In this document: in pieces, positions 1 through 7,055 of the stretch
How positions within the stretch are numbered: position 1 is the stretch's first letter
Layout of the letters: the number at the start of each line of letters is the position of its first letter
Origin: W-Chloroflexi-9 sp045863195
GTDB lineage: Bacteria; Chloroflexota; Dehalococcoidia; UBA2979
DNA: 64,000 nucleotides
Assembly (NCBI GenBank): GCA_045863195.1
Contig: BTUI01000009.1
Location: forward strand, 1-64,000
Direction: 5' to 3'
Made by a program: the position numbers and the translations under genes
Notes under the pieces: model-generated
Seen by the model: only the letters and a program-made list of their open reading frames with translations
What the model was told of the DNA's origin: nothing
Database searches by the model: none

Positions 1-369
1 GAGAGCCTGATCGGCTTCCTGTGGGGGCCGCCGGGCTACTCGATGGACCAGTGGCTGTACCCCTTCTACCACTCGACGGCGAGCCTGAACTACGGCTCGA
101 TCAACGACGCGACGCTCGACGACCTCCTGGTCAAGCAGCGCCGTGAGACCGACCCGGTGGCGCAGAAGGCGGTCTGGCAGCAGATCTGGGATCTGATCCA
201 CGACCAGGTGTACCAGGCGTGGTTCCCGGTGGGCTTCCAGCGGACGGCCTGGCACAACTACCTGCTCAACTTCCGTACGCACGGCCTCATCGGCTCGTAC
301 GGTTGCTACAACTCGGACGTCGCGCGGGCCATGTGGCTGGACGACGGCGCGCCGGGCGTCACGCGGTAG
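1..369 (+). CDS. ABC transporter substrate-binding protein, C-terminal fragment (cut by window edge)
   Basis: The reading frame is open from base 1 and ends at a TAG at 367-369, so only about the last 122 residues are present. They match the C-terminus of the next gene at roughly 90% amino-acid identity (about 11 differences over the final 108 residues). This is therefore a tandem paralogue of an oligopeptide/nickel-type (SBP_bac_5) solute-binding lipoprotein, which would capture a peptide-like or other organic solute outside the membrane for an ABC importer. The substrate cannot be read from the sequence, and no permease or ATPase gene is in the window. A strong terminator follows, so the two copies are probably separate transcription units. 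Confidence 0.9.
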   Translation, partial: ESLIGFLWGPPGYSMDQWLYPFYHSTASLNYGSINDATLDDLLVKQRRETDPVAQKAVWQQIWDLIHDQVYQAWFPVGFQRTAWHNYLLNFRTHGLIGSYGCYNSDVARAMWLDDGAPGVTR

Positions 370-406
370 GGTCGCTTCGCGACCGACCGTCGAGCAATCG
401 ACATCA

Positions 407-435
407 GGGGGAGGGCGCAAGCCCTCCCCCTCTTT
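407..435 (+). terminator. Intrinsic terminator after the first binding-protein gene
   Basis: A perfect 10-bp G/C-rich stem (407-416 with 421-430) closed by a GCAA tetraloop is followed by TCTTT. It lies 38 bases after the stop codon. Confidence 0.9.
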
Positions 436-716
436 CGTGCCTTCGTGATGCTGGATGCGGGGATTGGTACCGGTCTCGTGGTGCACAGAGGAGGGAACAT
501 GCGGAGATATGACAAATGTGACGTCGATCAGAAGTTGGTGATGACCTGATGTGATATCGAATCGAGAGATATGATTGGCGTCATACATCGTCCGAATGAC
601 GCTCGTGATGTTCGACGACAAATACACTTACATATCTGTTTACGTGGAGACAGGTACCTCGTTATCGTCGGCGGAATAGCGGGCTGGGGGGCCCGCATGC
701 CGGAGGGAGTACCTGT
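436..716 (+). promoter_or_regulatory. AT-richer upstream region of the second binding-protein gene
   Basis: This gene-free stretch is clearly poorer in G+C than its surroundings between about 505 and 660. It must carry the promoter of the gene at 717, because a terminator closes the upstream gene. No single -35/-10 pair stands out enough to call. A Shine-Dalgarno sequence GGAGGGAG (702-709) lies 7 bases before the TTG start at 717. No convincing gene is seen inside. Confidence 0.5.
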
Positions 717-2579
717 TTGGAAGAGACCTATTGGTCGCGACGGCGCGTTGGCCGTCGGACGGTCATCCGGGGCGCGGGCCTCGGTGTGGCGGGCCTCGCC
801 GGAGCCGCGCTGATCGGCTGTGGCGGTGGCGATGGTGATTCTGAGAGCGCTGGTGGTGGCGGTCTGACGGGCGCGTCCCTGGACGCGACGGCGATTGCGA
901 CCGAGGCGAACGCCACGCCGGTCCCCGCGGACCAGGTGCGCGTCAAGCCGGGCGTGTACGACGGCCCGGTGCCCCCGTCCGCGGCCGAGCTGAACCCGTC
1001 CGTGAACGCCAAGATGGGTGGCGTGGCCAAGATGACCTATCTTGACCCGCCGCGCATGGACCTGTCCCGGACGTTGTCCTGCACGATCTTCCACACGCTG
1101 ACCTACACCTCGAACCGCCTGACGCGGGCGAAGGTCGGTCCGCTGGCGGACCCGTACCGCGTGGAGATCGAGCCGGACCTCGCCGAGTCCTGGGAGGCCC
1201 TGGACGGCGGCCGCAAGTTCATCTTCCACCTGCGCAAGGGCGTGAAGATGCACAACGTGGCGCCGGTGAACGGGCGCGAGTTCACGTCTGACGACGTGCG
1301 CGGCACGGTCGAGATCTACTCGGCCGGTTCGCAGAAGGACGTCTTCAACGTCGTCGACAACATCGAGACGCCGGACGACCACACGGTGATCTTCAACCTG
1401 AACCAGCCGCTCGCGGACTTCCCGACGAACCTGGCTGCGTGGTCGTGGATGTACCCGCGCGAGTTGGTGGACGACACCGAGCTCCGTCAGCAGAAGTCGA
1501 TCGGCACCGGCCCGTTCGTGCAGCAGGAGTGGACTCCGAAGGAGCGCTCCGTCTTCACGAAGCACCCCGACTACTTCGAGGTGGACGCCGCGGGCAACCG
1601 GATGCCGTACCTCGACGGCATCGAGGTCTACATCCAGGACGACGCGAACGCGCTGCGCGCCGGCTTCCAGACGGACAACTACATGTCGTTCGCGGCCCGT
1701 GACCGCGCGGACATGGAAGAGCAGCTGGGCCGCCGCTCCGACACGGTGGTGGGCAACGCGATCCCGGTGTCGCGTGGTGCGAACGTCAACGGCTTCCAGT
1801 TCCAGATGAAGAACCCGATCTACCAGGACGAGCGCGTCCGTCGGGCGATGTCGCTGGCGTTCGACCGTGACGAGTTCGACCTGGCTCGCTACAACGGCGA
1901 CTCCATGAACGACGAGGGCGCGTACTCGCACGCCCCGATGCCGTGGCCGCTGATGTTCGACCAGTACCCGACGCGTGCCGTGAACGGCCCGTGGTACCAG
2001 TTCGACCCGGCCGAGGCGTCCAAGATGATGCAGGCTGCCGGTTACACCGCGCAGAACCCGCTCGTGGAGGAAGCCCAGTCCTGGTACAACCGCCAGGAGA
2101 TGGCGGAACTGGTGTTCCCGTCCATCAACCAGAACCTGCCGGAGGTGAACATCACCTTCAAGCAGATCGACAACCCGACGCACGTCACCGTGATGTCCGA
2201 CCGGAACTTCTCCGGCATCATCGGCTTCCTGTGGGGGCCGCCGGGCTACTCGATGGACCAGTGGATCTACCCCTTCTACCACTCCACCGCGAGCCTGAAC
2301 TACGGCTCGATCAACGACGCGACGCTGGACGACCTGCTGGTCAAGCAGCGCGCGGAGGCGGACCCGGTGGCGCAGAAGGCGATCTGGCAGCAGATCTGGG
2401 ACCGCATCCACGACCAGGTCTACCAGGCCTGGATGCCGGTGGGCTTCCAGCGGACGGTGTGGCACAACTACCTGCTCAACTACCGCACGCACGGTCTGGT
2501 GGGCTCGTACAACTGCTACAACTCGGACGTCGCGCGGGCCATGTGGCTCGACGATGGCGCGCCGGGCGTCAACCGCTAG
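717..2579 (+). CDS. ABC transporter substrate-binding lipoprotein (SBP_bac_5 / oligopeptide type)
   Basis: A 620-residue extracytoplasmic solute-binding protein. It starts with TTG at 717 behind GGAGGGAG. The N-terminus has arginine pairs (R8-R10, R13-R14), a hydrophobic stretch and a lipobox L32-I-G-C35, so it is probably a lipoprotein and perhaps a Tat substrate. A Gly/Ser-rich linker follows, then a family-5 fold with typical blocks such as DPPRMDL near residue 110, LAESWEALDGGRKFIFHLRKG near 160-180 and the GTGPFV motif near 263. The length is usual for the family. It pairs with the tandem copy upstream. Family 5 proteins bind peptides, nickel chelates, opines and others, so the ligand is unknown. 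Confidence 0.93.
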   Translation: MEETYWSRRRVGRRTVIRGAGLGVAGLAGAALIGCGGGDGDSESAGGGGLTGASLDATAIATEANATPVPADQVRVKPGVYDGPVPPSAAELNPSVNAKMGGVAKMTYLDPPRMDLSRTLSCTIFHTLTYTSNRLTRAKVGPLADPYRVEIEPDLAESWEALDGGRKFIFHLRKGVKMHNVAPVNGREFTSDDVRGTVEIYSAGSQKDVFNVVDNIETPDDHTVIFNLNQPLADFPTNLAAWSWMYPRELVDDTELRQQKSIGTGPFVQQEWTPKERSVFTKHPDYFEVDAAGNRMPYLDGIEVYIQDDANALRAGFQTDNYMSFAARDRADMEEQLGRRSDTVVGNAIPVSRGANVNGFQFQMKNPIYQDERVRRAMSLAFDRDEFDLARYNGDSMNDEGAYSHAPMPWPLMFDQYPTRAVNGPWYQFDPAEASKMMQAAGYTAQNPLVEEAQSWYNRQEMAELVFPSINQNLPEVNITFKQIDNPTHVTVMSDRNFSGIIGFLWGPPGYSMDQWIYPFYHSTASLNYGSINDATLDDLLVKQRAEADPVAQKAIWQQIWDRIHDQVYQAWMPVGFQRTVWHNYLLNYRTHGLVGSYNCYNSDVARAMWLDDGAPGVNR

Positions 2580-2598
2580 TCCCGAGCGGTTATCATCG

Positions 2599-2631
2599 AG
2601 GGCGAGGGGCTCCGGCCCCTCGCCCTTTCTG
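2599..2631 (+). terminator. Intrinsic terminator after the second binding-protein gene
   Basis: A perfect 12-bp stem (2599-2610 with 2615-2626) with a TCCG loop is followed by TTTCTGTTT. It starts 20 bases after the stop codon. Confidence 0.9.
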
Positions 2632-2665
2632 TTTCCGGCGGGTGATTGCAGGCTCGGAGCGCGGC

Positions 2666-3025
2666 ATGGCAGCAGACGAAGAACTCATCCACTGCGGGCA
2701 GATGCTCAACCCGTCCGACGATTGCTGCGCGGGTACCACGACGTGCAGCGCGGCCGCTGCCTGGATCCACCGTGAGAGCGGCCTCGCGCTGTGCGAGGTG
2801 CACGAGCGCAACGCGCGCATCTTCGGCGGCGTGAAGTTCGGCGAGTGGACCGTGGGGACGACGAAGGTGCCCTATCCCGCCGGCTGGTTCCACGCCGACA
2901 CGGGTGCACCATTGGTAGTGGACGAGGTCGCTGCGCCCTCCACCACCACGCCGAAGCCGGCCGCCGCGCCAGCGTTCGAGGTGCCCGGCGGCACGGTCCG
3001 CCCGAGCGGCCTGATCATCCCGTAG
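2666..3025 (+). CDS. Small Cys-containing protein with SGLIIP C-terminal tail, unknown function
   Basis: This 119-residue protein starts at ATG 2666 with GGAG 6 bases upstream. Its N-terminal half has cysteines at 10, 20, 21, 27 and 43 and histidines at 9, 35 and 46, which could bind a metal, although the spacing matches no zinc-finger class known to me. A Pro/Ala/Thr linker (about 90-105) leads to a tail PGGTVRPSGLIIP that ends the protein. The thioredoxin-fold protein at 53029-53841 ends almost the same way (PGGRTTSGLIVP). No signal peptide or membrane segment is visible. Function is not recognised. Confidence 0.8.
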   Translation: MAADEELIHCGQMLNPSDDCCAGTTTCSAAAAWIHRESGLALCEVHERNARIFGGVKFGEWTVGTTKVPYPAGWFHADTGAPLVVDEVAAPSTTTPKPAAAPAFEVPGGTVRPSGLIIP

Positions 3026-3070
3026 CGTGTCCGCCCCCGGCCGCATCCCGTGGCCTCGGTGCGGCGGCCC

Positions 3071-3793
3071 TCAGCAGGCGCTGCCCGCTGGGGGCGATGC
3101 CGCGAGGTCCGTGGTTGACCGGATCGCGAGCCCGGCGGCGAGCAGCGCCACGGCCCCCAGGGTTACGGCCTCCGCCAGCGGCGCGCCCTGCACGGAGATC
3201 GGTAGCGTCGCGAGTCGCGTCACCACGAGGGCGGCGAGCAGCGCCCAGGCGACGCGCCGCGCGGTCCATCGCTCCAGCAGATGGGTCATGGCCCCGAGGA
3301 CGATCAGGAGGGCTGCGCCCTCAATCAGCGGGGTCGGCAGGCGCGGCTCGCTCAGGCCGTGCATCAAGAAGCCCAGCGGCGGCGACGCGGTGATGCCGTA
3401 ACAGGACGCTCGCACCGGGCACGCGAGGTCGTAGGTCGCGGTCGCCAGCGCGAGCCCGGCGACGCACGCCGCCCAGAGGTCCCCGTCAGCGCCGCCGCGA
3501 CTCCGCCAGAGCGCCCACCCGAGCGCGGCCAGTGCACCGGCGGTCGGCTCCAGGCCGTCCGTGAAGCGGATGAGCACGGCGAGGTCCGTCACGAGCGCGG
3601 GGGAGTTCGTGGCCAGGAACGCGATCCGTCCGGCGACCAGGAACAGGACGCCCCCCGCCCAGTACGCATCCTCGACCCGGTGCGGCGAAGCGCCAGTGAG
3701 GCGCGCGACGAAGCGAGCGCTGACGGCGAGGGCGGCCGCCACCACGATGAACGATGCGGCCGCGCCACGGTCGACGAGCCATGCTGGCACCAT
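3071..3793 (-). CDS. Lgt-like (prolipoprotein diacylglyceryl transferase family) membrane protein
   Basis: A 240-residue polytopic membrane protein with about six or seven hydrophobic segments. It resembles the Lgt family in overall layout, in an A-G-R-I-A-F block near residue 55 and in a Cys-x5-CYGI.AS.PLGF stretch followed by RLPTPLIEG, comparable to the R-x-P-T-x-x-Y-E motif of Lgt. It is divergent and short, so it may not be a true lipoprotein transferase. It starts one base after the stop of the TlpA gene, so the two are co-transcribed, which suggests a shared role in envelope redox or thiol chemistry. Confidence 0.6.
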   Translation of the reverse strand: MVPAWLVDRGAAASFIVVAAALAVSARFVARLTGASPHRVEDAYWAGGVLFLVAGRIAFLATNSPALVTDLAVLIRFTDGLEPTAGALAALGWALWRSRGGADGDLWAACVAGLALATATYDLACPVRASCYGITASPPLGFLMHGLSEPRLPTPLIEGAALLIVLGAMTHLLERWTARRVAWALLAALVVTRLATLPISVQGAPLAEAVTLGAVALLAAGLAIRSTTDLAASPPAGSAC

Positions 3794-3794
3794 G

Positions 3795-4391
3795 TCAGGG
3801 CCCTTCCGGCCGCGGGGCGTCTGACGTCCGCCGCGCGTCCTCGATCAGGACGCGCAGGCGCGCCTCTGAAATCGGGCCGAAGTGCCGGGCGAGGATGGTG
3901 CCGTCGGCGCCGACGACGAACGTCGTGGGGATGCTCCGCACGCCGAGCGTCCGGGCCATGTCGCCATCGTCAATGACCGTTGGGAAGTGCAGGCCGTGCT
4001 CGCGGGCGAACGCCACCGCGGAGGCGGTGCGGTCCTGGTGGAGCACGCCGAGGAACTGGACCTCGAACGCCGCCGTGTCAGCGGCGACGGCCGCGAGGAT
4101 CGGCGCTTCCGAGCGACACGGTGGGCACCAGGACGCCCAGAAGTTGACGACCACGACCTGCCCCTGTAGCGAGGTACTCAGGATCTCCGCGCCGTCCAGC
4201 GCCGGGAGCGAGAACGCGGGGAGTGCACCGAGGTCGCGGGAACCCCCACCGGCTGCACCTGTCACGCCGAGCGACGCGAGCACCAGGATCAGCACGGCAG
4301 CCGCGCGGAAGAGCCACCGCGCGGTCCGCCGTCGGACGTCGGTGAGGTCAGGGACGGCCATGTCTGTGTGGGGACTCGCCCGATCTGACAC
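3795..4391 (-). CDS. TlpA/ResA-like membrane-anchored thioredoxin
   Basis: A 198-residue protein with one N-terminal membrane anchor (about 27-46) and a thioredoxin/AhpC-TSA fold outside the membrane. The redox motif is WASWCPPC with cysteines at 89 and 92, and a cis-proline block SIPTTFVV lies near the C-terminus. GTG 4391 was chosen over upstream codons because an AGGAGGAG Shine-Dalgarno lies exactly 5 bases before it; ATG 4361 has none. Such proteins reduce disulfides of apocytochrome c or other extracytoplasmic proteins. It is followed without a gap by the Lgt-like gene. Confidence 0.85.
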   Translation of the reverse strand: MSDRASPHTDMAVPDLTDVRRRTARWLFRAAAVLILVLASLGVTGAAGGGSRDLGALPAFSLPALDGAEILSTSLQGQVVVVNFWASWCPPCRSEAPILAAVAADTAAFEVQFLGVLHQDRTASAVAFAREHGLHFPTVIDDGDMARTLGVRSIPTTFVVGADGTILARHFGPISEARLRVLIEDARRTSDAPRPEGP

Positions 4392-4456
4392 TGCATCTCC
4401 TCCTGCATCGAGCGTACGGCCCTCGCCCGGTGCCGTCCTGCGGCGGTCGCGATGCA

Positions 4457-4495
4457 CGCGACCCAGTCACGTGACAGCCCGTGAACCGGGTCGCG
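4457..4495. repeat. Inverted repeat upstream of the tlpA-like gene
   Basis: An 8-bp inverted repeat CGCGACCC (4457-4464) / GGGTCGCG (4488-4495) encloses a second palindrome GTCACGTGAC. It lies about 70-100 bases upstream of the tlpA-like start and may be an operator. Confidence 0.35.
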
Positions 4496-4571
4496 CGCGG
4501 AACGTGCCGCGACGCCGGGTGCCGTGCTGGACGGCGTCCCGATGGTGGCAGGTCGCCCTCCCGGCGCCTGG

Positions 4572-5033
4572 TCAGTAGGCCAGGGCGACGATGGCGCCGA
4601 AGAGGACGTGGAGCATGATGAACCCAACCGCGTTCATGGGTCCGAGCGACCAGCCGAACGGGCCGGGAGCCTCCATCCGTCCCGCGCGGATCAGCGGGTG
4701 CATGATCGGCAGCGCTGCGAGCATGGTGCCGGCGAGGAGCGCGTGGGCCAGCCCCAGCGCGGCTCCACGGGCGACCGACAGGCTGTCCGCATCGAGCGCC
4801 ACGAAGACGCCGACATGCGCGAGGCCGAACGCCACGCTCATCATCGCGTGGATCATGAGGCCCACGACGAACCCGGCGGCGCCCGTGAGCCCGAGCATGC
4901 CGCCGAGCAGGGCCATCATGTTCATCCGCATGACGGAGGGCATCATGGCGATCGCTCCGTAGAGCAATCCAACCATCACGCCTCCACCGATCAATCCCGC
5001 GATCGCGGCCTGTCCCGCATCAAATTCGACCAT
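4572..5033 (-). CDS. Four-helix membrane protein, unknown function
   Basis: A 153-residue protein with four predicted membrane helices (about 8-30, 38-60, 85-108 and 130-152). It is rich in Met, Gly and Ala, with histidines within or near the helices (MIHAMMSVAFGLAHVG, GLAHALLAG, IMLHVLFG). The start is supported by GGAGG 8 bases upstream. It is transcribed divergently from the glutaredoxin-like/Crp operon and shares its regulatory region. The His-containing helices could suit heme, copper or quinone contact, but this is speculation. Confidence 0.75.
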   Translation of the reverse strand: MVEFDAGQAAIAGLIGGGVMVGLLYGAIAMMPSVMRMNMMALLGGMLGLTGAAGFVVGLMIHAMMSVAFGLAHVGVFVALDADSLSVARGAALGLAHALLAGTMLAALPIMHPLIRAGRMEAPGPFGWSLGPMNAVGFIMLHVLFGAIVALAY

Positions 5034-5048
5034 GGTGAGAGCCTCCAG

Positions 5049-5079
5049 CGGTGGTATCGGTCAACGTGACCGACCACCG
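5049..5079. promoter_or_regulatory. Imperfect palindrome in the leader of the four-helix protein gene
   Basis: Nested inverted repeats CGGTGGT ... ACCACCG and CGGTCA-ACG-TGACCG lie directly upstream of the Shine-Dalgarno of the gene at 4572-5033. This could be an operator or an RNA hairpin. Confidence 0.4.
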
Positions 5080-5107
5080 CAGCGTGCGACTCTCGGGGCA
5101 GTGTCAC

Positions 5108-5123
5108 TGTGATCCTGCTCACA
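5108..5123. promoter_or_regulatory. Crp/Fnr-type operator, distal site
   Basis: A perfect TGTGA-N6-TCACA palindrome, the consensus for Crp-class proteins. Its centre (5115.5) is 40 bp, about four helical turns, from the second site. Confidence 0.8.
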
Positions 5124-5148
5124 CGGCCGGATCCGTTCCCACCGGTGC

Positions 5149-5162
5149 GTGATCCTGATCAC
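5149..5162. promoter_or_regulatory. Crp/Fnr-type operator, proximal site
   Basis: GTGAT-CCTG-ATCAC is a perfect inverted repeat sharing its core with the distal site. The centre is 5155.5. With the -10 element TACGCT at 5185-5190 and a start near 5197 this is position -41.5, the class II activator position. Confidence 0.8.
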
Positions 5163-5184
5163 ATGGGCAGGGCACTCGCGGTAG

Positions 5185-5190
5185 TACGCT
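5185..5190 (+). promoter_or_regulatory. -10 element of the glutaredoxin-crp operon
   Basis: TACGCT fits the TANNNT -10 pattern seen repeatedly in this window. It predicts transcription starting near 5197, about 13 bases before ATG 5210. The -35 position is occupied by the proximal Crp/Fnr site, as expected for an activator-dependent promoter. Confidence 0.55.
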
Positions 5191-5209
5191 GCCGGTGGTG
5201 AGGGTGCCC

Positions 5210-5455
5210 ATGCTTCAGGTCTTCGTCGCGGCGGGATGCAATGTCTGCGACCACGCGCGGGCCGTCGCTCGGCGCGTGACGGAGGAATTCCACGAGGTGC
5301 GGGTGGACGTGGTCGACATCGACGAGGAGCCGGAGCGTGTCCCGTCGACGGTGTTTGCGGTTCCCTCGTACGTTCTGAACGGGGCGGTCATCTCCCTGGG
5401 GAACCCCTCCTGGGAGCAGCTCAGCGGCTTGCTCGGGGCCGGGGGCGCGCAGTGA
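5210..5455 (+). CDS. Glutaredoxin/thioredoxin-like small redox protein
   Basis: An 81-residue protein with a thioredoxin-type fold: beta strand LQVFVAAG, the redox pair C10-N-V-C13 at the start of a helix, then VDIDEEPE and the cis-proline segment VFAVPSYVLNG. It would act as a small cytoplasmic dithiol carrier. ATG 5210 follows a GTGAGGG ribosome site; in-frame GTG codons at 5195 and 5198 are alternatives. Its stop overlaps the GTG start of the Crp/Fnr gene (GTGA), so both are made together under the two upstream operators. The pairing suggests a redox or nitrosative stress circuit. Confidence 0.8.
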   Translation: MLQVFVAAGCNVCDHARAVARRVTEEFHEVRVDVVDIDEEPERVPSTVFAVPSYVLNGAVISLGNPSWEQLSGLLGAGGAQ

Positions 5456-6141
5456 CTGCCAGCCACGAACTCGTGAAGCGGACCCACCTCTCCGAGAGTG
5501 AGATCTTCCGCGACCTCACGAGCGATCAGCTCAACGAGGTGGCCGCGATGTCGTCGATGACGACCTGTCACCGAGGGCGCGTGTTCTACGAACCAGACCA
5601 GACAGGCGAGGTGCTCTTCATCCTGAAGCAGGGGAGCGTCGCCCTGTATCGCCTCACGGAGGACGGGCGCAAGCTGGTGACGGCGACCGTACAGGAGAAG
5701 TCCGTCTTCGGCGAGATGTCGCTGCTGGGGCAGGGCATGTCCGATTCGTATGCCGAAGCCCTCGAGGATTGCACGCTCTGCGTGATGTCGCGCGACGATG
5801 TCACCCGGCTGATCGGGCGATACCCGGCCGTTGCCGTCCGCATGCTCGACCGGATGGCCCAGCGCCTGCGACAGGCGGAAGACCGCCTGGCGGACGTGGC
5901 GTACCGGCCGGTCCACGCACGTGTCGCCAACGCGCTGCTCCGGCTCGGACAGGGCGGTCGAGACATCCACCTCTCGCACCAGGACCTGGCGGAGATCGTT
6001 GGTACGCACCGTGAAACGGTGACGCGCACGCTGAACCAGTTCAGGGCGGATGGGCTTGTGGAGCTCGACCGGATGCTCATCCGCGTCATGAACGAGGGCG
6101 GCCTACAGAAGGTCGGTGCGGAGACCCGCGAGACGCTCTAG
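5452..6141 (+). CDS. Crp/Fnr family transcriptional regulator
   Basis: A 229-residue regulator with an N-terminal cyclic-nucleotide-binding-type beta-barrel (about 20-125), a dimer helix and a C-terminal winged helix-turn-helix (recognition segment near THRETVTRTLNQF, about 185-197). The sensor domain has two cysteines close together (DCTLCVM) but lacks the N-terminal four-Cys Fe-S motif of true Fnr, so the signal is unclear. GTG 5452 overlaps the upstream stop as GTGA. Perfect Crp-type sites in its own promoter region make autoregulation likely. Confidence 0.9.
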   Translation: MTASHELVKRTHLSESEIFRDLTSDQLNEVAAMSSMTTCHRGRVFYEPDQTGEVLFILKQGSVALYRLTEDGRKLVTATVQEKSVFGEMSLLGQGMSDSYAEALEDCTLCVMSRDDVTRLIGRYPAVAVRMLDRMAQRLRQAEDRLADVAYRPVHARVANALLRLGQGGRDIHLSHQDLAEIVGTHRETVTRTLNQFRADGLVELDRMLIRVMNEGGLQKVGAETRETL

Positions 6142-6273
6142 CCGTCGCTTCGACCGTTGCTGGAGGGCCTCTGGCACCGGGCGCGCAGCCCCCTCGACAA
6201 GGATGGCGTCCACGCCGGTCTCGGCGGAGTAGCCCGACTCATTGGGACCTGGCAGGGCCGTTGCCCGGGCGAC

Positions 6274-6942
6274 TTAGCCGAGGAGGCGCTCCAACCCGGC
6301 GCGGTCCAGCACCCGGATCTCGCGACGGCTCACCTCCACCAGCTCGTCGGCTGCCAGCCGGGCCAGCGCGCGCTGCACCACGTCCGGCACCGTGCCCAAC
6401 TGCGCGGCGAGTTCCGGCAGCGTGTACCAGCGCGGCCGTTCGAGGCGTCCATCCACCGATCCGTCCAGGATGAGGCGAGCCAGACGGCCAGACACGGAGC
6501 GCAGCGAGAGGTCGGCGACCATCTCCGTGAGGCGGACCATGTGGTCAGCCATGTTGCGGATCACCCCCTCCGCGAACTCCGGATGCGCCTGCAGCACCTC
6601 TCGCACCGCGGCGCGCGGCAGGATCGAGGCGGTCACCACCTCCAGCGCGATCGCCGTCGCGGGGTTCGGGTGGTCCGTGAAGGCAGCAACCGCGTTCGCC
6701 GGCTCCCAGGCGTCGAGGATCGCCAGGGTCTGTTCCCGGCCCTGTGGCGACAGTTTGACGATCTTCACCCGCCCTGATTCCACCAGGAGCAGGCCACGTG
6801 ACGGCTCCCCCTCCGCGAACAGGATGTCCCCCGGGCCAAACACCTGACGCACGGCCCGGCCGGCGAGGTCCTCGATCACGGCCGGCGCCAGGGCTGAGAA
6901 GAAAGGCAGCCGGCGTAGCTGCTCGGCCAGTTCCGATCCCAT
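6274..6942 (-). CDS. Crp/Fnr family transcriptional regulator (second copy, divergent from MMPL transporter)
   Basis: About 222 residues: an N-terminal cNMP-binding-like barrel (FGPGDILFAEGEPSRGLLLVESGRVK) and a C-terminal HTH_Crp domain (LPELAAQLGTVPDVVQRALARLA). No cysteine cluster is present, so it is not an Fe-S sensor. ATG 6942 was preferred because AAGGTGG precedes it by 5 bases; an in-frame ATG at 6975 would add 11 residues. It converges with the first Crp/Fnr gene and is divergent from the MMPL transporter, which it may control. No clear palindrome is seen in the 113-base divergent region. Confidence 0.88.
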   Translation of the reverse strand: MGSELAEQLRRLPFFSALAPAVIEDLAGRAVRQVFGPGDILFAEGEPSRGLLLVESGRVKIVKLSPQGREQTLAILDAWEPANAVAAFTDHPNPATAIALEVVTASILPRAAVREVLQAHPEFAEGVIRNMADHMVRLTEMVADLSLRSVSGRLARLILDGSVDGRLERPRWYTLPELAAQLGTVPDVVQRALARLAADELVEVSRREIRVLDRAGLERLLG

Positions 6943-7055
6943 CCGGGCCACCTTCCGACCGATGCGGGCCGCCACCGGCGGCGGGAGATCCGACGAAAGT
7001 CGCCGACGTGCCTGCCGTGCTCACCGATGCTGGACAGGCAGACACGGAGGCCCTG

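Noticed and set aside
528..2492. Very long antisense reading frame (654 codons) opposite the binding-protein gene
   Set aside because: It mirrors the codon bias of the real gene, shows low-complexity Arg/Val/Leu composition and matches no domain.
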